Numbered from the stretch's first letter, positions 1 to 7,832 are shown. The stretch is 64,000 nucleotides of DNA from Sphingobacterium tabacisoli (GCF_017908035.1 NZ_JAEQMU010000001.1:434001-498000), one strand, 5' to 3'. Notes: generated by a model not told the origin, from the letters alone. Program-made: numbers and translations.

Positions 1-713
1 ATACGACCTATATCTGTAATACCCGCATGAGATATACCTTTTGTCGTCTTTACATGCTCAAATTTTTCACCCCACCTAGTGTTTTCCAAAGTTACCATTC
101 CATCATTCTCGCCAGCGGTTCTTCTTAGATATTTAAAGCTCAGAGCATAGAATAAATCATCTTGGGGGATGTTCATTGTTGACGCCATACTTTGATAGAA
201 TACCTTATTGCTATCTTGATTCTCCGTGTTAAAACGCAACATATTACTTGTGCTCAGATTCTGGATTAGTTCTATTGGGTTGGGAGAGTTGCCTCCAAAA
301 AGAAAAGCAATCTTCTGAATAAGCTTTCTTGTAATCGAATCCTCTGAAAGATACCTTTCGAGAAAAAAATCAGCGATCGGAGTCCCTAGGTGCGGAGTAG
401 ATACAGTAGTCAGAGATGCGATAATATTCTCTTCGTTAAGTTGTGAGATCATATAACGGGCATCTATGCCTCCTTTAGAGTGAGCTATTAGATTGAATTT
501 TTCCACATCGTCTCTCTCTGCTATTTCTTGGAGAGTCGATTTAAGCATTTTAGCATTGTCGGTTACAGCGCCCCATGCATCAGTGTTTCCATAATAAAAG
601 GGAATATTGTTCTCTGAAAATGTTTTCGGAATTCGGCCCTAGAACAAGCTGTTATCTCTAGCTGCTGTTCCATGGATTAATACTATAGGAAATTTTAATT
701 TTAGATTTTCCAT
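1..713 (-). pseudogene. Lipase-like alpha/beta hydrolase with in-frame stop, cut by window edge
   Basis: Read on the minus strand from the ATG at 713-711, the frame is open to the window edge except for one TAG at 641-639 (codon 25). The product starts with a short segment leading into IVLIHGTAARD (about residues 10-20, oxyanion-loop type). It then has AHSKGG, a nucleophile elbow of the (G/A)xSxG type, and STPHLGTP, all typical of bacterial triacylglycerol lipase/PGAP1-like esterases. The stop lies where a Trp (TGG) is plausible, so one G-to-A change explains it. No signal peptide is visible, so a cytoplasmic enzyme or one module of a larger protein is possible. The 3' end lies outside the window. 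The family call is fairly secure; whether the gene is dead or the stop is a sequencing error cannot be told. Confidence 0.72.
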
Positions 714-848
714 TTTCGGTATGTTATCGCCCCATTTTTTGATAGCTGTAGTCCCTACAATAGTTCATGACCCTAATATATCCAATATTTTGTTGTATCA
801 CAACAGCGAATTTTGGTTATTTTTGATTTTTAAAGGGTAGAACTTATT

Positions 849-986
849 ATGAAATTTGAAGACCTATATTGGCATGATTCCATCATCAAAAACATAGCGA
901 TAGATCGAGCAAATCCGGGATATCAGGATACGACTATTTTTGACGATAACCTCATCCCAATCTTCTTTAATTATATGACTGTTATT
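849..986 (+). pseudogene. N-terminal gene fragment fused in frame to a lipoprotein gene
   Basis: The open frame starting at 849 encodes MKFEDLYWHDSIIKNI and about 30 further residues. This looks like the cytoplasmic start of an unrelated small protein of the kind often seen as immunity-like genes. It runs without a stop into MNYSLKILSFLLF at 987, which is a typical lipoprotein signal peptide. A signal peptide buried 46 residues inside a protein makes no sense, so I read this as a recombination junction: the 5' end of one gene joined to another complete gene. The identity of the first gene is a guess. Confidence 0.45.
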
Positions 987-1496
987 ATGAATTATTCATT
1001 GAAAATTTTGTCTTTTTTGCTTTTCGTTTTATTTGGAGGCTGTCATCCGAAGCAAGGAAGCCCGTTATCTGATAGGATTAATATCCAGATTGAATTAACC
1101 CATTGGCTTACCTTTGATTACAGATCAAGTACATTGAAGTTAGAATTCCGACCAGATGATATATTGATTGATACCATCCGCTTTTCCGTTAATGAAGCTA
1201 ATCTGATAAAAAACACTTTTGAAAAAAATCGTATCGGATTTGTAAGCGGAGAGCACTGGATAGGGCAACCAAAAATGTTTCCTACTGACCAGGTGAAAAT
1301 GATAATTTATGAAGATGCCGTTGTAAAATCTATCTTTCATTGTACACACAATTATACTGGAAGAAATACGCTAGAAAAAGAAATTGCACCTTTGAGTAAT
1401 ATTTTGCTTAATATCATATACGCCAAGGAAGCGTATAAGAAGATGGGAATAGAGTCTGCGGCTCGGCAGGAAAAATATGGTGATTTTCTTTATTGA
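987..1496 (+). CDS. Small lipoprotein of unknown function
   Basis: I chose the internal ATG at 987 because it begins a classic lipoprotein signal: hydrophobic SLKILSFLLFVLF followed by the lipobox FGGC, with Cys about residue 19. The mature part (about 150 residues) has alternating polar/hydrophobic stretches and ends in a basic helix (KEAYKKMGIESAARQEKYG). I do not recognise the family. It probably sits in the outer or inner membrane facing the periplasm. It lies among other gene fragments and lipoproteins in a region with several broken genes, so an immunity or accessory role for a lost toxin is possible but unproven. The frame also extends upstream to 849, see the separate entry. Confidence 0.6.
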   Translation: MNYSLKILSFLLFVLFGGCHPKQGSPLSDRINIQIELTHWLTFDYRSSTLKLEFRPDDILIDTIRFSVNEANLIKNTFEKNRIGFVSGEHWIGQPKMFPTDQVKMIIYEDAVVKSIFHCTHNYTGRNTLEKEIAPLSNILLNIIYAKEAYKKMGIESAARQEKYGDFLY

Positions 1497-1626
1497 AAGC
1501 ACCATCAGAGTATTGTCTCTTCAAATCCGCTTTCAGAGCCTAACTCTATTCTATATCATATAAAATTTAGTCTAGGAAAGCGGGCTTCGTTATTAGCACA
1601 AGAGTTATCCTTCCCTGTCATTGGGT

Positions 1627-1654
1627 GGGATAGGAATCTACCATAGCCTATCCC
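1627..1654. terminator. Hairpin between convergent genes
   Basis: GGGATAGG and CCTATCCC form a perfect 8-bp stem with a 12-nt loop, in the 200-bp gap between the plus-strand lipoprotein gene and the convergent fic gene. No clear T-run follows on either strand, so its role as a terminator is uncertain. Confidence 0.35.
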
Positions 1655-1700
1655 GATATAACTACAAAGTCCGAATAGCAAGACAAATTGCTAATGAAAT

Positions 1701-2786
1701 CTATTTGTTCTCTAGTATTTTTAATAATCGATGATTTAAGTACAACTTCTCCTTGCCAACTCTTACAGATTGGATGATTCCGTTTTCTTCAAGTGCAATC
1801 AGGTAATTACCAACGGTTTTAGCCGTTCCTAAATTCTCATTGATTAAGTTCTGACGTTTTGTATATGGCAGTTTAAATAAAATCTCGACCAAATCTTTCG
1901 AATATATTTTTGGAAGTTTAGTTTTGATCTCCGTAGACATCTCTTCGATTGCATTAGTGATTAAGGTTAGACGTTCCAATCCTTTTAATGCGGTCTGCTC
2001 TATCATGTCAAGCATATATAGAATATAATCTTCCCAATTTTCATTTTCTGTAACTCCCCGAAGTTTAATATAATAATCCCTTTTATTTTGTATAATATAT
2101 TCACTTAAGTAAATAGCAGGGATTTCTAAAAGGCCAGAGAGTTTTAGATATAATAAAATTAATATCCTTCCAGTTCTTCCGTTCCCATCTATAAATGGGT
2201 GGATAGCTTCAAACTGATAGTGTAACAATGCCATCTTAATCAGTGGGTCAATTTCATTTTCCGCATTTATAAACTTTTCAATATTGGTCATTTTTTCTCT
2301 AATAACAACTTCCCCACTAGGAGGTGTGTATATTGTTTCCCCTTGTTGATTACGTAGGCTTGTTCCGGGCGTTGTTCTTATAGAAGCATTGTTTCGTTTT
2401 ATGCATTGAACAATTTTGATGCAAAGATTAGTTGTAATAAATGGTTTTGTTTTGAGCTCTTCTAAGCCTAACCAAAGCGCTTCTTTATAACTTAAAACCT
2501 CTTTTGTCGATGTGTTCTCGATCTTCTTTTCAGCGATAAAAGACTGGTATAACTCATCATTTGTTGTAATTATATTCTCAACTTCCGAACTCGCCTTTGC
2601 CTCTTGTAGGTATATCGTGTCGAGAAATAAAGTAGGATTTGGCAAATTTAAAAGCGTCCCGTTCAATTGTGCCAGTGCACGACCTGCGGTAATAGTTTTC
2701 CGTAATACAGCTTTAGTCTCTATCTCTATTTTGGGAGGCAGTATAGGAAGATCATTATATGGTATTTGTTTGTCAAATTTTCTCAT
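1701..2786 (-). CDS. Fic family protein adenylyltransferase with inhibitory helix and C-terminal wHTH
   Basis: Predicted AMP-transferase (AMPylates target proteins using ATP). Numbered from the ATG at 2786, the order is: Fic N-terminal domain with the inhibitory motif SSEVEN (about 66-71, matching (S/T)xxxE(G/N) of class II Fic proteins), the Fic core with HPFIDGNGRTGR (about 196-207, catalytic His first), then a C-terminal winged-helix region (about 305-360, LINENLGTAKTVGNYLIALE). The frame can also start at TTG 2795. Total 361 residues, normal for the Fic/DOC_N family. The intact inhibitory Glu means it is probably self-inhibited. The wHTH suggests it may bind DNA, perhaps the repeats just upstream. 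It is monocistronic and converges on a degraded region. Confidence 0.9.
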   Translation of the reverse strand: MRKFDKQIPYNDLPILPPKIEIETKAVLRKTITAGRALAQLNGTLLNLPNPTLFLDTIYLQEAKASSEVENIITTNDELYQSFIAEKKIENTSTKEVLSYKEALWLGLEELKTKPFITTNLCIKIVQCIKRNNASIRTTPGTSLRNQQGETIYTPPSGEVVIREKMTNIEKFINAENEIDPLIKMALLHYQFEAIHPFIDGNGRTGRILILLYLKLSGLLEIPAIYLSEYIIQNKRDYYIKLRGVTENENWEDYILYMLDMIEQTALKGLERLTLITNAIEEMSTEIKTKLPKIYSKDLVEILFKLPYTKRQNLINENLGTAKTVGNYLIALEENGIIQSVRVGKEKLYLNHRLLKILENK

Positions 2787-2792
2787 ATTTCT

Positions 2793-2880
2793 CAAGTGTA
2801 AATATTACCACAGTTTATTTTACGAGTGTAAAAATAGTTAAAAATTACCTTTGTTTTGTTATTGAGTGTAAAAAATACCC
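2793..2880 (-). promoter_or_regulatory. Three repeated TTTACACT(T/C) boxes in front of fic
   Basis: On the minus strand the region upstream of fic holds three related boxes: GGTATTTTTTACACTC (2880-2865), a middle copy ending TTTTTACACTC (around 2849-2824), and GGTAATATTTACACTT (2809-2794), the last touching the start. Spacing is about 35-40 bp. This looks like an operator array for a DNA-binding protein, possibly the wHTH of Fic itself. The repeats are seen directly; the binding protein is inferred. Confidence 0.5.
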
Positions 2881-3064
2881 TTGTTATCTTCGTCGTGCTA
2901 TCGTTGATCCCGACAGACTCTTTTCCGTGATACCGCTTGCTTTCACAAAAGCGGTAAAATCCTTGCGGCTACTCTTTTATATTAAGTTTGATCGCCTGTA
3001 AAATTGAAATTTAATGACAAGGCCCTGTTAAATAAAAATATACAGAATGATTGCTTAATGTGAG

Positions 3065-3133
3065 GAGAGCTTTCTCAAGTATTAAAAAGGCATCTTCACC
3101 AATACCGCCTTAGGGAGGATTACAGGCATCAAT
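3065..3133 (+). pseudogene. Relic of the 3' part of a hicB-like gene
   Basis: The stretch translates as ESFLKY, stop, KGIFTNTALGRITGIN. This matches the C-terminal region of the intact HicB at 24174-24246 (ESFLNYYKGIFTNAALEKITGIN) with one stop and a few substitutions. It ends abruptly at 3133, where a different open frame begins. It is one of two hicB relics in the first 6 kb, in addition to the intact locus at 23.7-24.4 kb. Confidence 0.75.
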
Positions 3134-3371
3134 GTTCAGTGATGCTAAAACTGCTTATACCAATTGGATTAATCAGATTACAAATAATGGAACTATTTAT
3201 CCTAATTTAGCAGGAAATACAAATTTTGTAAATGACTATAAACAGCATCTTGGAGCGTTCAAGAAGTACAGGCATATTGACTATTCCTCAACCAATATAG
3301 TACCTTCACTGGGACCTGAAGCTTTAAAGAAAATTTTTAGTGGGAATATAGGTACAGATTGTTCAAATTAA
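3132..3371 (+). CDS. Short ORF, probable C-terminal remnant of a larger protein
   Basis: A 79-residue polar ORF (ending GNIGTDCSN) with no signal peptide, whose ATG lies exactly at the edge of the hicB relic. It has the look of the last part of a longer secreted or toxin-type protein: no hydrophobic core helices, many Asn/Tyr, and a conserved-looking end. It is followed after 12 bp by an exported-protein gene, an arrangement like a toxin C-terminus with its partner. I do not recognise the family. It may not be translated on its own. Confidence 0.4.
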   Translation: MFSDAKTAYTNWINQITNNGTIYPNLAGNTNFVNDYKQHLGAFKKYRHIDYSSTNIVPSLGPEALKKIFSGNIGTDCSN

Positions 3372-3383
3372 AACTTAACAGAA

Positions 3384-3917
3384 ATGAATAATAATATTGT
3401 TGCAGTAGTGTTTTTTGCTTTTTTACTGGTTGTATCTGGGTTATTATCTGCACAAGAAAAAAACATAAAGGAAGGCATCTGGACCATAAATAATGTCGTT
3501 TATAGAGTCGGAGCTCCCAATAATTACGGTTCTACTGCTGTATATCGACGCGATAAGCCAATACTGAAACCCAATAGGGAAATAGTGGACAATATTCCTC
3601 TTGACTATATAAATGTTAAAGTAACCAATGAAAGTGAGTACATAAGTAGAGTAAAGACATTATTGGGGAAAAGGAAAATTGAAGCATTGAACAATACCAA
3701 AGAAAGACTTATGTTAACGTTTTATTTCGCACCAGACGGAAAAATACTTGATTTAACTTTTGGTGTAAAGACAGGTACATTGCTTACACTCGATGAGATC
3801 GCATCAATAGACAGAGATTTGCGTGATCAATATAGAGCGACATTCAGTAGTATCAATAACGGCCACAAGCATCTATACTGGATAGCTATAAATGGAGAAA
3901 TAGATTTCGGAAAATAA
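3384..3917 (+). CDS. Exported protein of unknown function
   Basis: 177 residues. An N-terminal signal peptide (VAVVFFAFLLVVSGLLSAQ, cleavage after about residue 23) directs it to the periplasm or outside. The mature part reads like a small beta-rich domain (KEGIWTINNVVYRVG, RLMLTFYFAPDGKILDLTFGV), similar in style to the small exported DUF proteins common in Bacteroides relatives; I cannot assign one. It sits 12 bp after the 79-residue remnant, so the two may be a displaced cassette of an effector end plus a partner or immunity protein. Confidence 0.6.
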   Translation: MNNNIVAVVFFAFLLVVSGLLSAQEKNIKEGIWTINNVVYRVGAPNNYGSTAVYRRDKPILKPNREIVDNIPLDYINVKVTNESEYISRVKTLLGKRKIEALNNTKERLMLTFYFAPDGKILDLTFGVKTGTLLTLDEIASIDRDLRDQYRATFSSINNGHKHLYWIAINGEIDFGK

Positions 3918-4131
3918 TTTTGGCCTCCTGATAGGAGATTTGTGGTATTTTGGACCTGTTTGATGTTCTCAATTTTGTGTTTATTATACCACCATTGGTA
4001 GATAGTGTTATCTCTTGGCTGTTATATAGGTCAATGTCAATAGGAGGGTAGTAAACAGGCGTGCTTCTGTACTTATGTAAAACCCCACAAGATTACATCA
4101 TTAAATAAAAGAGAATTTCAGGATTTAGAAC

Positions 4132-5226
4132 ATGAAGAAATATTTAAAGTCGGGTATTGCAGCTTTTATCCTTATAGCTCTAGCATCTTGTCTACAGTCT
4201 CAGCCGACTGATTCCCAAGACCACGTTGTAGCAATAGATTCTACAGCATTCCCAATATCCGCACAACAGCAGGGAGCCTATTTTTTGTTGACGAGCAGCG
4301 AAGACAAGCTGTCTTTAAATAAATATCAAGAAGATAAGATCGTTTCTCTGGGACAATATGACATCAACATCAATTCCATCTACACAAGTGACGGGCAGTC
4401 TCGGGTTGCTGTTTTGGATACCACGAGCAACCGCGTTCGTTTATACGATATCGAACTTGCTTCCGACACCACCTTACGTATCCCATATCACCTTAATCCT
4501 AAATGTATATTGATAAACGGTGATTATCTTTTTGTAGGAGGAGGCCTGGTGGATGAAATGCTCATCGGTTACCATTTGGAAAGCAAAAAATGGTTTAAGC
4601 TGGATATTCCCGATCATATGAGATACCGCGGAAAGGAAATTGACGACCTAATATTAAACGGAGACCAACTGATAGCTATAGACAATATAATCTTGCCAAA
4701 ATATGTGTTGTTTTATATATTAGAAGAAGGTGCCCAGGTAAGCCTCATCGATACTAAGCTTCTTAAGAGCAATGGACCTTACGAAAGTATTAAGAAAGGT
4801 CGGTTGTCCGCCAAATATTTCGGTTTAATGTCGGACACTGAAAGTGGATATACTGGATTGCATAGCCATATCACCATTTATAAAGGAATAGGAATGAAAG
4901 AAGCTTTCTCCGTATCTACATCAGGGCGAGACAGGTTGGGGTACCTTGAGATCAATGACTTTGTCATTGTTGGTAATACTGCATGGATTGCTTACAAAGG
5001 AAAAGGCTTAGGCAAGTTACCTATCAACGATAGTTGGTTTGTTAAAGATGAAGAAGAAGGAGAAATGGTCTCGGATATCGCGATAGTCGACATCAGCAAT
5101 GTTCAATTCGAACAATTCGCCGACCAAGAGATAGAACATATAACACAGATACCCAATACCCAGAAGATTGTTCTGACCCTTAACAAAAATGGGGTAAATA
5201 AGAGACAGTACCTAATCAAGGAATAA
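4132..5226 (+). CDS. Lipoprotein with beta-propeller-like repeats
   Basis: 364 residues. The signal peptide ends in the lipobox LASC (Cys about 20), so it is lipid-anchored. The mature part has repeated short strands with Asp/Thr turns (VAVLDTTSNRVRLYDIEL, CILINGDYLFVGGG), as in NHL/6-bladed propeller-like lipoproteins of Bacteroidota (in style similar to 6-bladed beta-propeller proteins in PUL loci). No catalytic motif is visible. It stands alone, more than 200 bp after the previous gene, and is followed by truncated genes. The function is unknown. Confidence 0.6.
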   Translation: MKKYLKSGIAAFILIALASCLQSQPTDSQDHVVAIDSTAFPISAQQQGAYFLLTSSEDKLSLNKYQEDKIVSLGQYDININSIYTSDGQSRVAVLDTTSNRVRLYDIELASDTTLRIPYHLNPKCILINGDYLFVGGGLVDEMLIGYHLESKKWFKLDIPDHMRYRGKEIDDLILNGDQLIAIDNIILPKYVLFYILEEGAQVSLIDTKLLKSNGPYESIKKGRLSAKYFGLMSDTESGYTGLHSHITIYKGIGMKEAFSVSTSGRDRLGYLEINDFVIVGNTAWIAYKGKGLGKLPINDSWFVKDEEEGEMVSDIAIVDISNVQFEQFADQEIEHITQIPNTQKIVLTLNKNGVNKRQYLIKE

Positions 5227-5279
5227 ATAGAGGAAAATTCATGTTTTGAATAACCGATAGTAGCCCTCATATACGAACG

Positions 5280-5344
5280 ATGAAAAATAAGCATATATTC
5301 CTATTCATTTCAATAATAATAGTCTTGTTACAGCCCCCCTCCCT
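5280..5344 (+). pseudogene. 5' stub of a secreted-protein gene
   Basis: ATG at 5280 starts MKNKHIFLFISIIIVLLQ, a clear signal-peptide-like sequence. After about 20 codons the DNA turns into the 3' end of a hicA-like gene in another frame, so the secreted protein has lost everything after its leader. The leftover frame runs to a TAG at 5406-5408. Confidence 0.45.
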
Positions 5345-5577
5345 CATTACATTTATGAGAAGGGCGGGAAAACCTGTTCCGTTCCTTACCATGGTAGCAA
5401 AGAGATAGGGAAGGTGGGCATCTTCACCAATGCCGCTTTAGAGAAGATTACAGGCATCAATCAGCGTCAATTGCAACAACTCATCAGGATTGAAAAAGCC
5501 CCGTCAGCCGCAGCTTAAGAAGATAGAAGAGGGGCTTCATCGTCTGACAGCAGAGCTACAGGCTGTGGAGTTGATAT
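5345..5577 (+). pseudogene. Relic of a hicA-hicB operon with internal deletion and frameshift
   Basis: In one frame 5345-5395 reads HYIYEKGGKTCSVPYHG and continues SKEIGK, the conserved end of a HicA toxin. Without a break it continues as GIFTNAALEKITGINQRQLQ, the C-terminal part of HicB. Most of hicB and the end of hicA have been deleted, joining the two genes in frame. Near 5485 the frame shifts and the rest of HicB (SSGLKKPRQPQLKKIEEG and onwards, ending VELI, stop at 5575-5577) continues in the next frame. The intact relative is at 23753-24367. The sequence evidence is direct and strong. Confidence 0.85.
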
Positions 5578-5901
5578 AAAACCAAATAATACGTTAGGCA
5601 TCTTTAACTAACCACCCCCCCTCAAATAAGCGCCGGAGAGATGTTGCCCCGTGTTGCATAGCAGCGGTAAATTATGTAAGTTTAGCTGTCGAAAACAACG
5701 GATTGATCATTATGAAATATCCATGTAGCAGTAACTACACAAACATCAATGAATGTAATTTAGATATTCCATTCCGATAAACCGACGCAAGGAGCTCGTC
5801 GGAGACAATCGGAACAAGTTAATCGCCGTTAAAAAACATACCGAGTGAAACGAGCTCATTTATACAAATGAAAATAGACACTCATAAATAATTAAATACA
5901 T
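5578..5901. other. Intergenic region without recognised genes
   Basis: AT-rich sequence between the hicAB relic and the Fic/Bro-N gene. I see no open frame of note, no strong hairpin with a T-run and no clear consensus promoter. It presumably contains the promoter of the gene at 5902. Confidence 0.5.
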
Positions 5902-6774
5902 ATGAATAAAGTTTCCATTCGTTTTTTTGATGACCGTGAGGTACGTGCTATTTGGGACGATCAGCAAAGTAAATGGTGGTTTTCGGTATTGGATATCGTA
6001 GCAGTACTGACCGATCAGGACGACTATGCCAAGACCCGAAATTATTGGAAATACCTCAAAGCGAAGTTAAAGAAAGAGAACAATCAGTTGGTTAGTGCCA
6101 CTACCCAACTGAAGTTATTAGCGGCAGATGGCAAACTTTATAAATCAGATGTATTAGACTACGATGGTATTATAGCATTGGGCAAGACCTTTCCCGCAGT
6201 GAAAGCAAACCGATTTATAGAGTGGTTCACCTACAGTGACGAGTCCATCGATGGCAAAAGTAAAAATAAAGCCTACGCTTTATTCGAAAGCTCCTTTATC
6301 GATAGTATAGAAGTCGGCACTATCAAAGGTCTACAGCAGGTACATGCCTATTTATTCGGCGGTCTATATGATTTTGCAGGACAGATCCGTACCAAGAATA
6401 TTGCTAAGGGTGGATTTCAGTTCGCAATGGCACAGTTTCTATCAGGCACTTTAAAAAGTATAGATGACATGGCTGAGCATACATTCGATCAAATCGTTGA
6501 CAAGTACATAGAAATGAACATTCCTCACCCATTTATGGAAGGCAATGGACGAAGTACCCGCATATGGTTAGATCTTATGTTCAAACGAGAATTGAAAAAA
6601 TGTGTAGATTGGAGTAAGATTGCTAAAAGTGATTATCATCATGCGATGGTAAGGAGTGTGACAGACAGTCGACCTTTAAAAGTAGCTTTGCAAAGTGCGC
6701 TCACAGACGATATTTACAGCCGAGAGATGTTTATGAAGGGAATTGACTATTCCTATTATTATGAAGAGAATTAA
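5902..6774 (+). CDS. Bro-N / Fic fusion protein (putative AMPylating toxin)
   Basis: 290 residues in two parts. Residues 1-115 (VSIRFFDDREVRAIWDD, WWFSVLDIVAVLTDQDD) resemble the Bro-N/P22-antirepressor-type DNA-binding domain of phage and mobile-element proteins. Residues 125-290 are a Fic domain with YDFAGQIRTKN (156-166) and HPFMEGNGRSTR (209-220), which has Glu in place of the usual Asp, as in several toxin-like Fic proteins. No class II inhibitory motif is obvious between the domains, so an antitoxin might be needed, yet no small partner gene lies next to it. An Rpn relic and a terminator follow. Confidence 0.8.
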   Translation: MNKVSIRFFDDREVRAIWDDQQSKWWFSVLDIVAVLTDQDDYAKTRNYWKYLKAKLKKENNQLVSATTQLKLLAADGKLYKSDVLDYDGIIALGKTFPAVKANRFIEWFTYSDESIDGKSKNKAYALFESSFIDSIEVGTIKGLQQVHAYLFGGLYDFAGQIRTKNIAKGGFQFAMAQFLSGTLKSIDDMAEHTFDQIVDKYIEMNIPHPFMEGNGRSTRIWLDLMFKRELKKCVDWSKIAKSDYHHAMVRSVTDSRPLKVALQSALTDDIYSREMFMKGIDYSYYYEEN

Positions 6775-6875
6775 TGATGTTAAGCTCTATTTGGTATAAT
6801 TGGTTCTGCAAATTAGTACTATTCAAAACTGTAGTTTCATCCCAACTGGCTATATTCAAAACCAAATAATTTCAG

Positions 6876-6920
6876 GAGATCACAGGCCTCCGTATCGAAG
6901 AAATAGAACACCTGAAATAG
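6876..6920 (+). pseudogene. 3' relic of an Rpn-family nuclease gene
   Basis: The frame reads EITGLRIEEIEHLK and then TAG. This is the characteristic end of Rpn/PD-(D/E)XK transposase-like proteins; the full-length gene at 60160-61101 ends ATGLHIEHLKELK. A TAA just before 6870 closes the frame upstream, so only about 15 codons survive. Confidence 0.6.
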
Positions 6921-6942
6921 ATACCCTCAGGATCATAAATAC

Positions 6943-6973
6943 AAAAAAGCTGAACACTACGTTCAGCTTTTTA
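6943..6973. terminator. Rho-independent terminator
   Basis: AAAAAGCTGAAC, loop ACTAC, GTTCAGCTTTTT: a perfect A-rich/T-rich hairpin that can work on both strands. It probably ends the Fic/Bro-N transcript and may also serve the minus-strand side. Confidence 0.85.
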
Positions 6974-7059
6974 TGTTATGCTGCCTAGCATCCTCACGAT
7001 AGCCTATTAGTCAGGATTCCCCCCGCAGCTAGCTGTCGGTTGAGTCCAGAGCCATCTTT

Positions 7060-7215
7060 CTAATCCCCATTACCGCAGAATCCGTTTACAAAACCCCAGT
7101 CCAGCACCGAGCTGTCCTCTTTCAGTATCCCCAGGTAGATCCCATCTTTCAGTCCCCCCTCATGTATAGATATTTTACAGCATGCAACCAGATTTAGAAA
7201 AACTGTATAGCTATT
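7060..7215 (-). pseudogene. Unidentified 3' gene fragment
   Basis: On the minus strand a frame of about 50 codons without a usable start encodes HEGGLKDGIYLGILKEDSS followed by VLDWGFVNGFCGNGD and a TAG at 7062-7060. The composition is clearly protein-like, but a TGA closes it just upstream, so it is a leftover 3' end. I do not recognise the parent. Confidence 0.35.
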
Positions 7216-7301
7216 TCAGGACGGCCCACTAAAATATTAATTCCGAATACTGTTCTCGATGTAACAAATATTTGCTAAATCTGTTACAGCATAAGGTTGC
7301 T

Positions 7302-7832
7302 CTAACGATGTTGCCAACAACGGCCGCCACCAACTACTACACGCTTGCAGTAGCCACCAGTCTTATTTTTAGCTCCGCATACCGATGAGGTAGGAGTAGT
7401 GCTTCCACCATTATTTCCCCCTCCATTCGAGGAGCCTCCGGACCCATTGTTTTGTCGAGCGCCATAACTGCCCGTTCCATTCGCTTTTTGAGTATTGTAA
7501 GTTATAATAGCAGTATTGTAACCGATGTCACCAAATACCACCTCCCGATCTTTCAGGATATAGGCCTGGATGGTCTGTTTGTCGCTCAGGGTTGTTTTTA
7601 TTTCCAGTTTTAGCTCAAAAGTAATTTTGCTATCGAATCTGTATTCCCATTTACCACGGTTGTTCTTTATCGTTTTGGTATTGTTCGCTTTATCGATATA
7701 TGAAATCTCACAAAAATCACATTCTACTTCATAAGCATATTCTTCATATTCCTCCACAGGCGCCTCTTCTTTTTTGCTGCACGAAGACAGAAAAACAGCT
7801 CCTGCCAATAGAGGTAACCAATACGAGCGCAT
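7302..7832 (-). CDS. Lipoprotein with C-terminal Cys/His motif (DUF5763-like)
   Basis: I prefer the ATG at 7832 over 7862 because it gives a normal lipoprotein leader, MRSYWLPLLAGAVFLSSC (Cys 18). The mature protein has an acidic start (EEYEEYAYEVECDFC), a beta-rich domain resembling small periplasmic proteins, a Gly/Ser/Asn-rich linker, and a C-terminal motif CGAKNKTGGYCKR...GGGRCWQH. This C-x9-C-x9-C-x2-H pattern is typical of the short DUF5763-like zinc-knuckle module seen at the ends of Bacteroidota proteins. It is likely surface- or periplasm-anchored. It is divergent from the sigma factor gene, with about 225 bp between them. Confidence 0.65.
   Translation of the reverse strand: MRSYWLPLLAGAVFLSSCSKKEEAPVEEYEEYAYEVECDFCEISYIDKANNTKTIKNNRGKWEYRFDSKITFELKLEIKTTLSDKQTIQAYILKDREVVFGDIGYNTAIITYNTQKANGTGSYGARQNNGSGGSSNGGGNNGGSTTPTSSVCGAKNKTGGYCKRVVVGGGRCWQHR

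Noticed and set aside
1500..1700. Possible gene fragment between lipoprotein and fic
   Set aside because: Two frames look mildly protein-like, but neither has a start, length or motif that supports a call.
2864..2880. Similarity of the fic upstream box (GAGTGTAAAAAATACCC) to the NrtR palindromes (TTGAGTAAAAAATACTCAA)
   Set aside because: Shared A-run and GAGT only; the fic boxes are direct repeats without dyad symmetry, so a common regulator is not supported.
2930..2956. Hairpin ACCGCTT...AAGCGGT and a short minus-strand frame over it
   Set aside because: The 7-bp stem has no T-run, and the frame is about 30 codons with a stop directly upstream; too little to call.
6800..6988. 62-codon ORF overlapping the Rpn relic and terminator
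   Set aside because: It reads through the terminator stem in a different frame from the recognisable relic.
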